This document shows positions 19,301 through 26,487 of a DNA stretch of 64,000 nucleotides, one piece after another. The first letter of the stretch is position 1, and the number at the start of each line of letters is the position of its first letter. The position numbers and the translations under genes are program-made. Source of the stretch: Hymenobacter rubidus (lineage in GTDB: Bacteria; Bacteroidota; Bacteroidia; Cytophagales; Hymenobacteraceae); NCBI RefSeq assembly GCF_016734815.1, contig NZ_JAERQF010000017.1:1-64000 (forward strand), written 5' to 3'. The notes under the pieces are model-generated. The model had not been told where the DNA came from. It searched no databases and saw only the letters and a program-made list of their open reading frames with translations.

Positions 19301-20323
19301 GGCGGCCAGCGCTTGTCCGGCCGGTGTGCGCGGTGCGCGTACGCGCTTTAGTACATCCGCTCGCTGCCAGAGCGCGCCGCCCCCCGCGGCCACCAGCAAG
19401 GCCAGCAGCGCGTCCAGCAACAAGTCGCCTAGGGAAGGGGCCCACCAGGTCGCAGTGTACACGCGCGGGTCAAAAACAGGCAGCTCAATAAACGAATACG
19501 GCAGCCCCAGGAAGAGCAGCACCGCTCGCAGCACCATTAAAGGCAACACCAGAGCGGCCACGGCGGCCTTGGTATTGCCCGCTCGCCACCAATGCCAAGC
19601 CAACAAAAGCCACCCCGCCGCATAGAGCAGGCTGCCAAGGCTGAGCAGTCCCAACGGCACGTACTGGCCAGTGAGCGGGTTAGGTTGAAGTCGTTTAATC
19701 GAAAACAAGTAATGACCGTCTGCCGCCTCAAAGCGGGCGGGCCCACGGGCAGCACTATCGGCCACCACTTTCAAATCCAGCCCCCGAAATAAGGCCTGCT
19801 CCCCGCCCTCCCGCAGGTAGCGGTTGCTGATGCCGTAGTGCCGTTTCAACGGCAGATACACCAATATCAGGTACCGGCCCGCCAGGCGGCGCAACTGCAG
19901 AAATTGGCCTAGCGAGGTTTCAATGAGTCGTTCGGGAGCAGCGCCTGCCGCCTCCGACTCTGGGCGCAGGGTAGCATCGGACCAGTAGCGCAAGGTACCG
20001 TTTTCCAACACGCAGGTAGGATAAGTCGTCTGGGCCAGCAGCTTTTGGAAGCTGTAGTTGCCCCGTGGCAGTTCGGCGGCCACCGTGTCGGCTTCGCGGC
20101 GGGCAGTGGCCTCGGCGGCGCGCACCAGTTGTTGCAGGCGGGCCACATCGGTACGTTGCACTACGCTTGGCGCCTGGGCATAGCGGCTAGCCAAGTAGCC
20201 ACCGGCAAAGCACAAGGTGGCCCCCAGCAGCAAGAGCCAGGGCAAGCGCCGCCACGCAGGCGTATCAGTTACAGACGAAATGGGGTAGCGCGTGTGATGC
20301 AAGAAAAAAGGATTCAGAGCCAA
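16400..20323 (-). CDS. Very large NtrY-like sensor histidine kinase
   Basis: A 1307-residue membrane kinase. The N-terminal half has one helix near residues 24-45, an extracytoplasmic domain, then a block of about ten helices (about 220-480); a second extracytoplasmic domain (about 500-770) and further helices precede HAMP (about 1025-1080). The kinase core has HisKA with VAHEIKNPLTPMKL (His near 1093), N-box NLLINARQ (near 1207), DNGAGIPEEV (near 1242) and GSGIGLAVAKRG. A second sensor segment near residue 937 is His-rich (HAIGHAGGHAHR). The frame opens with TTG at 20323, as no ATG precedes the first helix; the start is uncertain. No response regulator is adjacent, so it is an orphan. The signal is unknown. 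Confidence 0.88.
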   Translation of the reverse strand: MALNPFFLHHTRYPISSVTDTPAWRRLPWLLLLGATLCFAGGYLASRYAQAPSVVQRTDVARLQQLVRAAEATARREADTVAAELPRGNYSFQKLLAQTTYPTCVLENGTLRYWSDATLRPESEAAGAAPERLIETSLGQFLQLRRLAGRYLILVYLPLKRHYGISNRYLREGGEQALFRGLDLKVVADSAARGPARFEAADGHYLFSIKRLQPNPLTGQYVPLGLLSLGSLLYAAGWLLLAWHWWRAGNTKAAVAALVLPLMVLRAVLLFLGLPYSFIELPVFDPRVYTATWWAPSLGDLLLDALLALLVAAGGGALWQRADVLKRVRAPRTPAGQALAAIGIGLAFCGWLGLLFAYYTIAFGSSQLSLDITRNLQVTGSWLLLALAVLLHTTAWLVGLFGLTQLAGALLQHVPRRVLLLGPALAALPTLGIGLALGQPWVLLAAVLLLFAAMVRAVNLRPAPTTGGYQASMLLVLLLALTSATGALALYAHFEKQLLVDKQRLASNLLIDNDLQGEFLLGERMRGIAADPFVRRSLSAAFGRPEAVRERIARQYLGDYFDKYESNITLYDASGEPLGAVPGTPRLQQSREATEWQATPTDQAGVYLMQSDNPFGSRRYVAHIVVPGQRVNGQGLPLGAVRVELTLKKLKSYSVLPELLVDQKFFQPGLATELSYAGYTHGRLVYTEGDFDYANRLPTALLSEPRLKTTGITRRGFHHFAVAGSQDRTVVVTTATYSASDWLANFSFQFLLASFFWLLVAGVALLLRGRAVPRLNFSTRIQLLLNVGIVVPLLVVSVATASQLIASYQRDLSRTYERRGQLALESLRRQRHLLSDSTARPTLAALAKNVAALTETDLNLYDAHGELLASSQPLIFDAGLLGPLLNPQAVVALREHNRPRALLTERAGSLSFNSLYLPVRAAAGEAVVADLAGHAIGHAGGHAHRAVPNKPAGPVPQPSENTAADDMAMPTGPILGYVGIPFFDSEKELNTKLTELFTTILNIFTLMFLLFLGLAFLAARQLTAPLKLITEKLTQTTLTGENELLDYRSSDDEIGLLVREYNTMLTKLEASKRELAAQEKEAAWREMARQVAHEIKNPLTPMKLSLQFLQKAIAERRPNAEELISRISQTLITQIDVLSDIATSFSTFTNLPTMRPERLDVAAILRRCAALHQPDTDDGALELDVPADAESGRYVVYADENLLVRTFNNLLINARQAVPEGRAPHINVSLEAQGAGSVRVAIRDNGAGIPEEVREKVFVPNFTTKASGSGIGLAVAKRGIESAGGKIWFETEVGEGTDFFIELPLAG

Positions 20324-20466
20324 TAATTACCTGAAACAATGGCTTCGGCGCCTGGTAGCTTGGGTTCCGTTCGCCTCAGCAAATCGAAACAGCTTGGAGT
20401 TCCAAAGCACCAAACAGCTTCCCAAGCCCGGCCGCGCACGCCCCGCAAAATCCACGCCTAATAAAA

Positions 20467-20488
20467 AATGCTGCCCGTTGGCAGCATT
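20467..20488 (-). terminator. Rho-independent terminator after DUF983 gene
   Basis: On the minus strand a perfect 9-bp stem (AATGCTGCC / GGCAGCATT) with a 4-base loop is followed by TTTTTTATT. It ends the ctaA-to-DUF983 transcription unit. The rest of the 20324-20513 gap shows no gene. Confidence 0.88.
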
Positions 20489-20513
20489 CTCCATATTTCC
20501 AACTTGTTTGTAA

Positions 20514-20912
20514 TTAGCGCGATAAATAATGGGGGTCGAAGCTGGCTCCGCCAAAACCGTAGAGCATTACGGCACGCGAATAGCGAAACAACAAGGGCGT
20601 GATGAGCAGCACGGCCGCTCCTACCGTGGCCACATACACCCACAGAGCGGGGTCGTGGGCCAAATAATAAAGCAGAAACCCAATGGCCAGCAGAATTCCA
20701 GTTGAGAATCCCGAACTGATGTACATCGCGCCGTAGTAGAACCCCGGCTCCGGCTCATACGTCTGACGGCATATTGGGCACGCTTCCGGCATTTCCATAA
20801 ACTTGGTACTCAGCGCCGAATGCGTGAATAAATTGCCCGTATGGCAACGCGGACAGCGCAATTCCAGCAGCGCCAGCGCCGTGGAAGGAATAGCCGCGGT
20901 GGGCGGCGCCAT
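20514..20912 (-). CDS. DUF983 family membrane protein
   Basis: A 132-residue protein with an N-terminal zinc-ribbon-like pair of Cys motifs (CPRC near residue 20 and CPIC near 45) followed by FYYGAMYISSGFS and two membrane helices. DUF983 genes are regularly found beside cytochrome oxidase genes in Bacteroidota and alphaproteobacteria, but the role is not established; assembly is a reasonable guess. Its ATG overlaps the TAA of the preceding gene by one base (TAATG), so the two are translationally coupled. It is the last gene of the respiratory cluster. Confidence 0.88.
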   Translation of the reverse strand: MAPPTAAIPSTALALLELRCPRCHTGNLFTHSALSTKFMEMPEACPICRQTYEPEPGFYYGAMYISSGFSTGILLAIGFLLYYLAHDPALWVYVATVGAAVLLITPLLFRYSRAVMLYGFGGASFDPHYLSR

Positions 20913-21172
20913 TACGCTTTCGCAGCTTTCGTTTTTGGATGTGTGCGCCGGTACCAGAAGTAACCAACTGCCCCCATCAGGATATAGGGCACGGTCATCA
21001 TATACACAATGCCTTTGTTGAGGCCTGCTACGTCGTGGTCGTCGCGCTCCTGCCGGGCCGCTTCCACCTGCGACTTACACATTGTGCATTGCGCCGATGC
21101 CAGCAGCGGCACCACACTCAGCATCAAGCCCACGAGCAGGGCAAAAGCGGTTGCAAAAAAGGTCTTTTTCAT
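20912..21172 (-). CDS. Small secreted/membrane CxxC protein in oxidase operon
   Basis: An 86-residue protein: a signal peptide (MKKTFFATAFALL, cleavage near ASAQ), then immediately CTMCKSQ, a charged helix, one membrane helix (about residues 54-72) and a Lys-rich cytoplasmic end. I do not recognise a named family. The Cys-x-x-Cys pair would sit at or near the mature N-terminus outside the membrane, where a thiol pair could bind copper or act in redox. It lies between DUF420 and DUF983 in the oxidase assembly end of the operon, so an assembly role is plausible but unproven. Confidence 0.75.
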   Translation of the reverse strand: MKKTFFATAFALLVGLMLSVVPLLASAQCTMCKSQVEAARQERDDHDVAGLNKGIVYMMTVPYILMGAVGYFWYRRTHPKTKAAKA

Positions 21173-21210
21173 ACTGGGTGCAACACAAGGGATTAAGCAA
21201 AGTTTCCCAA

Positions 21211-21786
21211 TCAGGTATAGTACGGTGAAATCATGAAATACACGACAACGCCCGTCACCGAAACATACAGCCAGACCGGAAACGTCCAGCGCGCAATGGC
21301 CTTGTGCTTGGTGTATTGCCCGGTAAGGGCAAAATACAGCGTAAACAGCACCAAGCCCACCGTCACAATTGCCAGGGTAATGTGGGTCAGCAACAGGAAG
21401 AAGTAAACTGCTCGTATTGCGCCTATTCCGCCAAACTTGGTGCTATCTACCTGCGAATGATACGCTACATACGACAGCAGAAAAAGCCCTCCCAACCCGA
21501 AGGCAATGCCCATGGCCGCACGGTGCGCCAGCACATTCTTTTGCCGGATGAAGTAAAAACCCACCACCAGCGCAACCGCAGTCAGCGAGTTCAACACAGC
21601 ATTAACGGCCGGTAGCGCGTGCAAATACGGGCCGGCCCCCGGAATTTTGAAAATGCCCTTGTAATAAAACAGCACGGCCACCAGCAACGGCACCACCGTT
21701 CCCAGCGTGCCAAGGATGAGTTTGTAGCGTGTATAGTCGCCAGGAGCCAGTACTGGCGGGTGCAATTGTTCAGTGGGGGTGTTCAT
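21211..21786 (-). CDS. DUF420 family membrane protein
   Basis: A 191-residue protein with five predicted membrane helices and the DUF420 pattern of conserved His residues in or near helices (HALPAVNAVLNS, AHRAAMG, YVAYHSQ, LTHITLA). Members are found with cytochrome oxidase genes and are thought to help oxidase assembly or haem handling; the exact function is unknown. Its start overlaps the 3' end of the SCO-like gene by 17 bases, indicating tight coupling. Confidence 0.9.
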   Translation of the reverse strand: MNTPTEQLHPPVLAPGDYTRYKLILGTLGTVVPLLVAVLFYYKGIFKIPGAGPYLHALPAVNAVLNSLTAVALVVGFYFIRQKNVLAHRAAMGIAFGLGGLFLLSYVAYHSQVDSTKFGGIGAIRAVYFFLLLTHITLAIVTVGLVLFTLYFALTGQYTKHKAIARWTFPVWLYVSVTGVVVYFMISPYYT

Positions 21787-22444
21787 AATCGTAGAGCTGC
21801 ACGGTGATTTCCGTGAGTAATCGGTCTATTTCGCGCCCGTCGGTACCATCGTATATACCGCGCACGCGGCGCTGATTGTCAATTAGTAACAGCCGGCCGG
21901 CGGGGATGTTGGTGGTATACACTGCTCCCGGTAGGCGCTTGGGGTCCGAAGTCAGGCGGAACTCCTCGTGCGTGAGCCGGCTGAGCGTATCCGAGGCACC
22001 GGTAAGAAAAAACCACTTGCCGGCAATGGTCCCGTACCGTTCGGCTAGACTGGTAAGCAGGGCATCTTCCCGTTTGCCGCCGTCCAGCACAAAAGTCACC
22101 AAGTGCACGCGGGGCTCCTTGCGGAATTTCTCCTGCACGCGCAGCAGGGCACGGGCTACGGCAGTACTGGCTGCATCGTCGCCATAAAACTGTGCGATAT
22201 AAAGCCCTTTCCCCAGTTCCTCGCTGCTCACCATGCGGCCCGTTGAAGTCCACATGCTGAAGGGCGCAATTTGGTGAAAAATAGTATCGCGCCGCCACTC
22301 CCCGTCAACGCGCGTGGAATCCACGTGGTCGGGCAGGTAAGTGGGCAGCGCGTAACGGTTGGAACCGAAGCGGTACAGAAACAAAAAGGCCAGTACCGGC
22401 ACCAATAGCAGCAGCCCCAACAACAAGGTTTGGCGGGGCCGCAT
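21770..22444 (-). CDS. SCO1/SenC-like protein lacking the copper ligands
   Basis: A 224-residue protein anchored by one N-terminal helix (about residues 7-24) with a thioredoxin-like SCO domain. SCO proteins deliver copper to the CuA site through a Cys-x3-Cys pair and a distal His. Here the segment aligned to the Cys motif reads YIAQFYGDDAASTAVA, with no Cys, and the region where the His should be reads YTTNIPAGRLLLID, with no His. There is no Cys anywhere in the protein. The fold context (FVLDGGKRED, GKWFFLTG, LLLIDNQRRVRGIYDG) is otherwise SCO-like. It cannot bind copper in the usual way; a structural or regulatory assembly role is inferred from its place between cox subunit IV and DUF420. 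Confidence 0.75.
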   Translation of the reverse strand: MRPRQTLLLGLLLLVPVLAFLFLYRFGSNRYALPTYLPDHVDSTRVDGEWRRDTIFHQIAPFSMWTSTGRMVSSEELGKGLYIAQFYGDDAASTAVARALLRVQEKFRKEPRVHLVTFVLDGGKREDALLTSLAERYGTIAGKWFFLTGASDTLSRLTHEEFRLTSDPKRLPGAVYTTNIPAGRLLLIDNQRRVRGIYDGTDGREIDRLLTEITVQLYDYEHPH

Positions 22445-22447
22445 CCG

Positions 22448-22792
22448 CTATTTGAACATGTTTTGCAGGACTTCGCCGATGAACGAGCCTTCGGTAATCA
22501 GGGCCACCAGCAGCCACACCAGCAGTGCCACTGGCACCAGAATGGTCCAAATCAGCCCTTTGGTTTCATGCTTCAAGTGCATGAACTCGCCCACGATGAA
22601 GAAGGCTTTGAGAATTGTCAGTACAATAAAGATGCTGTTGCGAAGCGTGCTTGGGTGCATCAGGAACACGAAGACGAATTCCACGGCCGTGATGCCAACC
22701 AGCACCCCAAAAGTTTTCCAAATCCAGCCGGTGTTCGGCTTGGCAATTTCGCCGGGAGCCAGCGTATGTTCAGTGGTTGCGTGAGAAGCCAT
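22448..22792 (-). CDS. Cytochrome c oxidase subunit IV (prokaryotic type)
   Basis: A 114-residue small subunit with three membrane helices (about residues 26-45, 52-70 and 82-100), including the family stretch ILKAFFIVGEFMHLKHE. Such subunits stabilise the aa3 oxidase core and are not catalytic. It lies downstream of subunit III with a heptamer-word hairpin filling the gap, and three bases upstream of the SCO-like gene. Confidence 0.88.
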   Translation of the reverse strand: MASHATTEHTLAPGEIAKPNTGWIWKTFGVLVGITAVEFVFVFLMHPSTLRNSIFIVLTILKAFFIVGEFMHLKHETKGLIWTILVPVALLVWLLVALITEGSFIGEVLQNMFK

Positions 22793-22802
22793 TTTTTAAG
22801 TT

Positions 22803-22877
22803 TTGAATGTTGAGGGTTAAGGGTTGAATGTTGGCCAAGTCAATAACTCAGCACTCAACATTCAGCATTCAACACTC
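22803..22877. repeat. Heptamer-word hairpin between cox subunit III and IV genes
   Basis: On the plus strand the left arm is four 7-base words (TTGAATG, TTGAGGG, TTAAGGG, TTGAATG); the right arm (22845-22877) is ACTCAGC, ACTCAAC, ATTCAGC, ATTCAAC, ACTC. The arms are complementary with the same 7-base phase. Read in the direction of transcription (minus), the first arm carries repeated TGA triplets. It fills nearly all of the 87-base gap. It does not look like a terminator: cotranscribed genes follow. Confidence 0.85.
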
Positions 22878-22879
22878 TT

Positions 22880-23653
22880 TTAAACGAGGTAGAAGAAGGT
22901 GAACACAAACACCCACACCAAGTCAACGAAGTGCCAGTAGAGGCCGATTTTCTCAATCATTTCGTAGTGGCCACGCTTCTCGAAGGTGCCGTTGGTAGTG
23001 GCAATGAAACACCAGATGAGCAGGCAAACCCCGGAGAATACGTGCGTGCCGTGGAAACCCGTGATGAAGAAAAACAGGTCGGCGAAAAGTACCGGACCGT
23101 ATTGGTTCATGGCCAGATTAGCGCCGTGGAATACCGTGCCGTCGGCCATTACTGTTCCTTCGGTGTGGCCGTGGATGAAGTGGCTCCACTCCCATGCCTG
23201 GCTGCCCAGGAAAGTTGCACCGAACAGGATGGTCCACAACAGCCATTTTTGCACATCGGCCTTGTCCATGCGGTGGCCGGCTTCTACGGCCAATACCATG
23301 GTTACCGAGCTCAGAATCAGAATCATGGTCATCAAAGCCACGAAACCGAGGGGAACGTTGGCCTCGCCCATGCCGGGGAAGGCATTGAATACGTGGTCAG
23401 GAATGGGCCACCACCGCGAGCTGAAGACAAAATCCTTGGCCTCGCCCGTGAATACCTCGTGCTTATGGCGAATCATGCCATAGGTGGTGAGGAAGGCGGC
23501 GAAGGTGAATGCGTCAGACAGCAGGAAAAACCACATCATCAGCTTGCCGTAGCTTGCCTTAAAGGGTTCGTTGCCGCCATCCCAGTTGCCGGTGCGCGGG
23601 GCATCTTGGGTAGCGGAAGCCGCGGGGTGCGGCAAAGTGGTCGATTGGGCCAT
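22880..23653 (-). CDS. ctaE: Cytochrome c oxidase subunit III
   Basis: A 257-residue subunit III with seven predicted helices and the expected patterns: WFFLLSDAFTFAAFLTTYG near residues 41-59, EWSHFIHGH near 160 and FFITGFHGTHVFSGVCLL near 201-218, ending in HFVDLVWVFVFTFFYLV. Subunit III supports proton uptake and stability of the haem-copper oxidase. It is the full-length member of a tandem pair of subunit III genes, 22 bases after the shorter one. Confidence 0.93.
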   Translation of the reverse strand: MAQSTTLPHPAASATQDAPRTGNWDGGNEPFKASYGKLMMWFFLLSDAFTFAAFLTTYGMIRHKHEVFTGEAKDFVFSSRWWPIPDHVFNAFPGMGEANVPLGFVALMTMILILSSVTMVLAVEAGHRMDKADVQKWLLWTILFGATFLGSQAWEWSHFIHGHTEGTVMADGTVFHGANLAMNQYGPVLFADLFFFITGFHGTHVFSGVCLLIWCFIATTNGTFEKRGHYEMIEKIGLYWHFVDLVWVFVFTFFYLV

Positions 23654-23675
23654 AGCGGACAGCGTAACGTCGTTG

Positions 23676-24263
23676 TTAGTGGTTCAAAAGTAAGAACAAA
23701 TACAGGTACAGCCAAAGCCCGCCCAGGAAGTGCCAGTATAAGGTAGCGTTGCCAATGGAGAGCATGGCGCGCGAATGCACCTGATAATTAAGCGTCCGCT
23801 TCAGCACCACGGCCAGAAAAATAAGCCCCGTCACCAAGTGAAAAGCGTGCACGCCCATGAGCACGTATACGAATGAACCAGACGGATTGGCGTCGGCTCC
23901 GCCAAAGTAAGTGTTGCCGGCCACCAGGTCGCCGAAGCTGTGGTATTGTCCGGCCAGGAAAGCCAAGCCCAGCACCAGAGTAACAATCAGCCCGGTCTTG
24001 ACGCGGCTGATTTCGTCTTTACGGGCTGAGAAATAAGCCCATTGCATACTGGCACTGCTCAGTGCAATGAGAATAGAATTGACGAGTAGCGAAGCCGGCA
24101 GGTCGAACTCGCGCCAATTGCCTTCGTCACGCCGAACAATGTAGCCACTGGTAAAGGCAGCAAACATCATCACAATGCTGAAAATAAGTAGAACGAGCAA
24201 CACGCGCTTGGGATGCCAGCCAAGGCCGACTTCCTTTTCGGATAACGTTTCGGAAGGATTCAT
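23676..24263 (-). CDS. Second, shorter cytochrome c oxidase subunit III
   Basis: A 195-residue subunit III family protein with five helices; conserved stretches include FTSGYIVRRDEGNW, VLMGVHAFHLVTGLIFL and LYWHFLGGLWLYLYLFLLL. It lacks the first two helices of the longer form encoded next. Two adjacent subunit III genes are familiar in Bacteroidota, so this is likely an authentic component and not a degraded copy. A heptamer-word hairpin separates it from ctaB. Confidence 0.9.
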   Translation of the reverse strand: MNPSETLSEKEVGLGWHPKRVLLVLLIFSIVMMFAAFTSGYIVRRDEGNWREFDLPASLLVNSILIALSSASMQWAYFSARKDEISRVKTGLIVTLVLGLAFLAGQYHSFGDLVAGNTYFGGADANPSGSFVYVLMGVHAFHLVTGLIFLAVVLKRTLNYQVHSRAMLSIGNATLYWHFLGGLWLYLYLFLLLNH

Positions 24264-24270
24264 AGGCTAT

Positions 24271-24360
24271 ACTAGTTGTTGGTTGATAGTTGTTGGTTGT
24301 TAGTATTTTTCAGGCAAGCCTGTTGCGACTGACAACAGACAACTAACAACTGGCAACTAG
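24271..24360. repeat. Heptamer-word hairpin between ctaB and the short subunit III gene
   Basis: The left arm (24271-24306) reads TAGTTGT, TGGTTGA, TAGTTGT, TGGTTGT; the right arm (24330-24360) reads TGACAAC, AGACAAC, TAACAAC, TGGCAAC, TAG. The arms are complementary in 7-base phase. The end of the right arm is the TAG stop codon of ctaB read on the minus strand, so the element begins inside the gene. TAG recurs in the 5' arm in the direction of transcription. Confidence 0.85.
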
Positions 24361-25247
24361 ATTTTGTCCAGCACCAGCGCAATTTGTACGATGGGCAAGT
24401 AGAGAAAAGAGGCAAACATGATGCGCAGGGCCGCCTTGCGCGACTGCGTGCGCATGAGCTGCACCGTGAGCAGCAAAAACAATATCCCACACACCACCGC
24501 GACCAAAGCCGATACCCGGCCCGCAATATTGAATTCGAGCGGAAGCAGGCTGAGCGGAATAAGCAACAGCGTGTAGGTCATAATCTGGAAAGCCGTGCGC
24601 ATGTCGCGGTTGCCAGGCGTGGGCAGCATCTTGAAGCCGGCCCGCTTGTAATCGTCATCGGCCACCCAGGCAATGGCCCAGAAGTGCGGAAACTGCCACA
24701 TAAACTGAATTCCAAACAACACCCACGCTTCAACACCAATGTATCCGGTAGCCGCCACCCAGCCAATCAGCGGCGGCAGTCCTCCCGGGATGGCACCCAC
24801 TGCCACGCAGATAGGTGAGATGGTTTTCAGGGGAGTGTAAATAAACCCGTATAGGATGAGCGAAAGCAACGACAAGCCTGCGGTGAGCGGATTGAAGCAA
24901 TACCACAGCAAGCCCAGCCCGGCGATGCCCAGAAATACGCAAAATACCAACGCTTCTGCCGGCGTAATGATGCCCAATGGCAGCGGCCGCTTGGCCGTGC
25001 GGGTCATCAGCTTATCGAGTTCCCGCTCATGGACTTGGTTAATGATGTTGGCGGAGCCGGTTACGAGCAGACCGCCCAGCAACACCAATAGCGCCCGGCC
25101 CCAGCTAAACTCATGCGCCCCCAGCAAGTACCCAATGGCGCTGGAAAACGCCACCGTGAGCGAAAGCCGGAATTTGAGCAGCTGAAAATAGGCGCGGGCC
25201 TTCACCATCAATACCTGGAATAATTTCGTCGTTTGCCAAAGCTTCAA
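24357..25247 (-). CDS. ctaB: Protoheme IX farnesyltransferase (haem O synthase)
   Basis: A 296-residue UbiA-family prenyltransferase that adds the farnesyl chain to haem B, the first step to haem A. Two conserved polar motifs are visible: NIINQVHERELDKLMTRTAK followed by RPLP (about residues 63-86), and DDDYKRAGFKMLP (about 197-209), with around nine helices. The start is either Met 1 at 25247 or Met 14 at 25208; the latter also gives a good N-terminus. It follows ctaA by 27 bases and acts on the same pathway. Confidence 0.95.
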   Translation of the reverse strand: MKLWQTTKLFQVLMVKARAYFQLLKFRLSLTVAFSSAIGYLLGAHEFSWGRALLVLLGGLLVTGSANIINQVHERELDKLMTRTAKRPLPLGIITPAEALVFCVFLGIAGLGLLWYCFNPLTAGLSLLSLILYGFIYTPLKTISPICVAVGAIPGGLPPLIGWVAATGYIGVEAWVLFGIQFMWQFPHFWAIAWVADDDYKRAGFKMLPTPGNRDMRTAFQIMTYTLLLIPLSLLPLEFNIAGRVSALVAVVCGILFLLLTVQLMRTQSRKAALRIMFASFLYLPIVQIALVLDKI

Positions 25248-25274
25248 GAGCCCAAGCCAAACGGGGCCGCAAAG

Positions 25275-26417
25275 TTACGCAACAACCCGACGGACAGCAT
25301 CCGTGGGCGCGATAGTTTCCGGGCTTTTTCGGGCGCGACCTACAGCCAGCAATGTCAGGAACTGAATGCCGAACAACACTGTGGCCAGCGTAAGATGCAC
25401 TGGCTGCACGGCGGCTGGCAAGGCAAAAGATGCCAGCACAATGCCAGCTACTATTTCCAGACCGATAATGGCCACCATGGCCATCACGAGTTTGCGCAAT
25501 CGGGCCTGCGCCAATTGCCACACCTCATAACCAACGTAGACATTGACCAGCAACAGCACCGCCGACATGGTACGGTGGATGCTGAATACGGCGCCCAACT
25601 GGGAAACCCATGTAGCACGCCCCGCATAACCAGCTGCTGCCGACACGATATCCACCTGCTCCCTCACCTGAGTGCCGAGTACTATTTGCCCAAAAGTGAG
25701 CAGCAAAGCACCCCATAGCCACAGAAGCACAGCGGCTTTCGGCGCTTGAACTGCTGCAGGCATCTCAGTTACAGTAGCTCTCTCATTTGCTACACCTCCG
25801 GTTGCCCTCCCCCACTCCGCGCGGTCCATGGCGTAAAGCAACAAGGCCACAATAACCAGTGCCAGCGCCATGTGAACAGTCACCATTACCGGCAGTAAGT
25901 TGGTCGATACAACCAATGAACCAAGGTAGCCTTGCACACCCGTAAGAATGAACGAGGCAAACGCCAGCCAAAAAACCACCCGGTCATGCCGCCAGTAGGG
26001 CAAAGCAAACACCACGGTCAGGAATACAAATATTCCAATCAGCGCGCCTAGTAAACGGTTCACGTATTCAATCCAGGTTTTCACCGGGTTGAAATCGGTT
26101 TCAATGTATTGAGTGGGGTGGGCAAAAATGCTGCCTGCCACTTGCGCAAAGCCTAAGCGTTGTAGTGTGCGCGCCAGCTTTTGGTTCTTGGCCACGCGCT
26201 GGGCAGTATATACTTCCTTGTAGTTTGCAGGTAACTGGCTAGCTTCCGTTGGGGGCACCCATCGGCCAAAGCACTTAGGCCAGTCGGGGCAGCCCATGCC
26301 ACTTCCCGTACTCCGCACTACACCGCCCACGAGTATCAGTAGATAAACAGCTACTACCGTCAGGATGCTAACGAAGCGAAAACGACGAGCGACTGAATTT
26401 GAAAACGACCTATCCAT
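25275..26417 (-). CDS. ctaA: Haem A synthase (COX15/CtaA)
   Basis: A 380-residue membrane enzyme that oxidises the haem O methyl group to give haem A. Eight helices in two similar halves are predicted. Visible motifs are RSTGSGMGCPDWPKCFG in the first external loop, EYVNRLLGALIG in the first half (Asn where many relatives have His), HMALALVI, HRTMSAVLL and QPVHLTLATVLFG. ATG 26417 is preferred to the TTG four codons upstream. It sits directly after the ctaD terminator, so it needs read-through or its own promoter; TATTTTTG at 26434-26427 (minus) is a candidate. Confidence 0.93.
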   Translation of the reverse strand: MDRSFSNSVARRFRFVSILTVVAVYLLILVGGVVRSTGSGMGCPDWPKCFGRWVPPTEASQLPANYKEVYTAQRVAKNQKLARTLQRLGFAQVAGSIFAHPTQYIETDFNPVKTWIEYVNRLLGALIGIFVFLTVVFALPYWRHDRVVFWLAFASFILTGVQGYLGSLVVSTNLLPVMVTVHMALALVIVALLLYAMDRAEWGRATGGVANERATVTEMPAAVQAPKAAVLLWLWGALLLTFGQIVLGTQVREQVDIVSAAAGYAGRATWVSQLGAVFSIHRTMSAVLLLVNVYVGYEVWQLAQARLRKLVMAMVAIIGLEIVAGIVLASFALPAAVQPVHLTLATVLFGIQFLTLLAVGRARKSPETIAPTDAVRRVVA

Positions 26418-26426
26418 GAATTCGTG

Positions 26427-26434
26427 CAAAAATA
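26427..26434 (-). promoter_or_regulatory. Possible -7 element of ctaA inside a terminator T-tract
   Basis: On the minus strand TATTTTTG exactly matches TAnnTTTG and ends nine bases before the ctaA ATG. It also forms part of the T-run of the ctaD terminator. No TTG is present at the -33 position, so this may be chance. Confidence 0.35.
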
Positions 26435-26437
26435 AAA

Positions 26438-26462
26438 GCGGGCCGCCGGTTAGGCGGCCCGC
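26438..26462 (-). terminator. Rho-independent terminator after ctaD
   Basis: A perfect 10-bp stem (GCGGGCCGCC / GGCGGCCCGC) with a 5-base loop is followed on the minus strand by TTTTATTTTTG. It separates the act-ctaC-ctaD unit from the ctaA assembly unit. Confidence 0.92.
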
Positions 26463-26487
26463 TTCGGGATTTTTCTAACTTGGCCGA

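Noticed and set aside
22803..22877. Heptamer hairpin as a tRNA-like or riboswitch structure
   Set aside because: The arms are simple tandem words without conserved loops or unpaired cores, and the word differs at each locus.
23676..24263. Short subunit III as a degraded duplicate
   Set aside because: The frame is intact, helices and conserved His/Glu positions of the family core are present, and paired subunit III genes are usual in this phylum.
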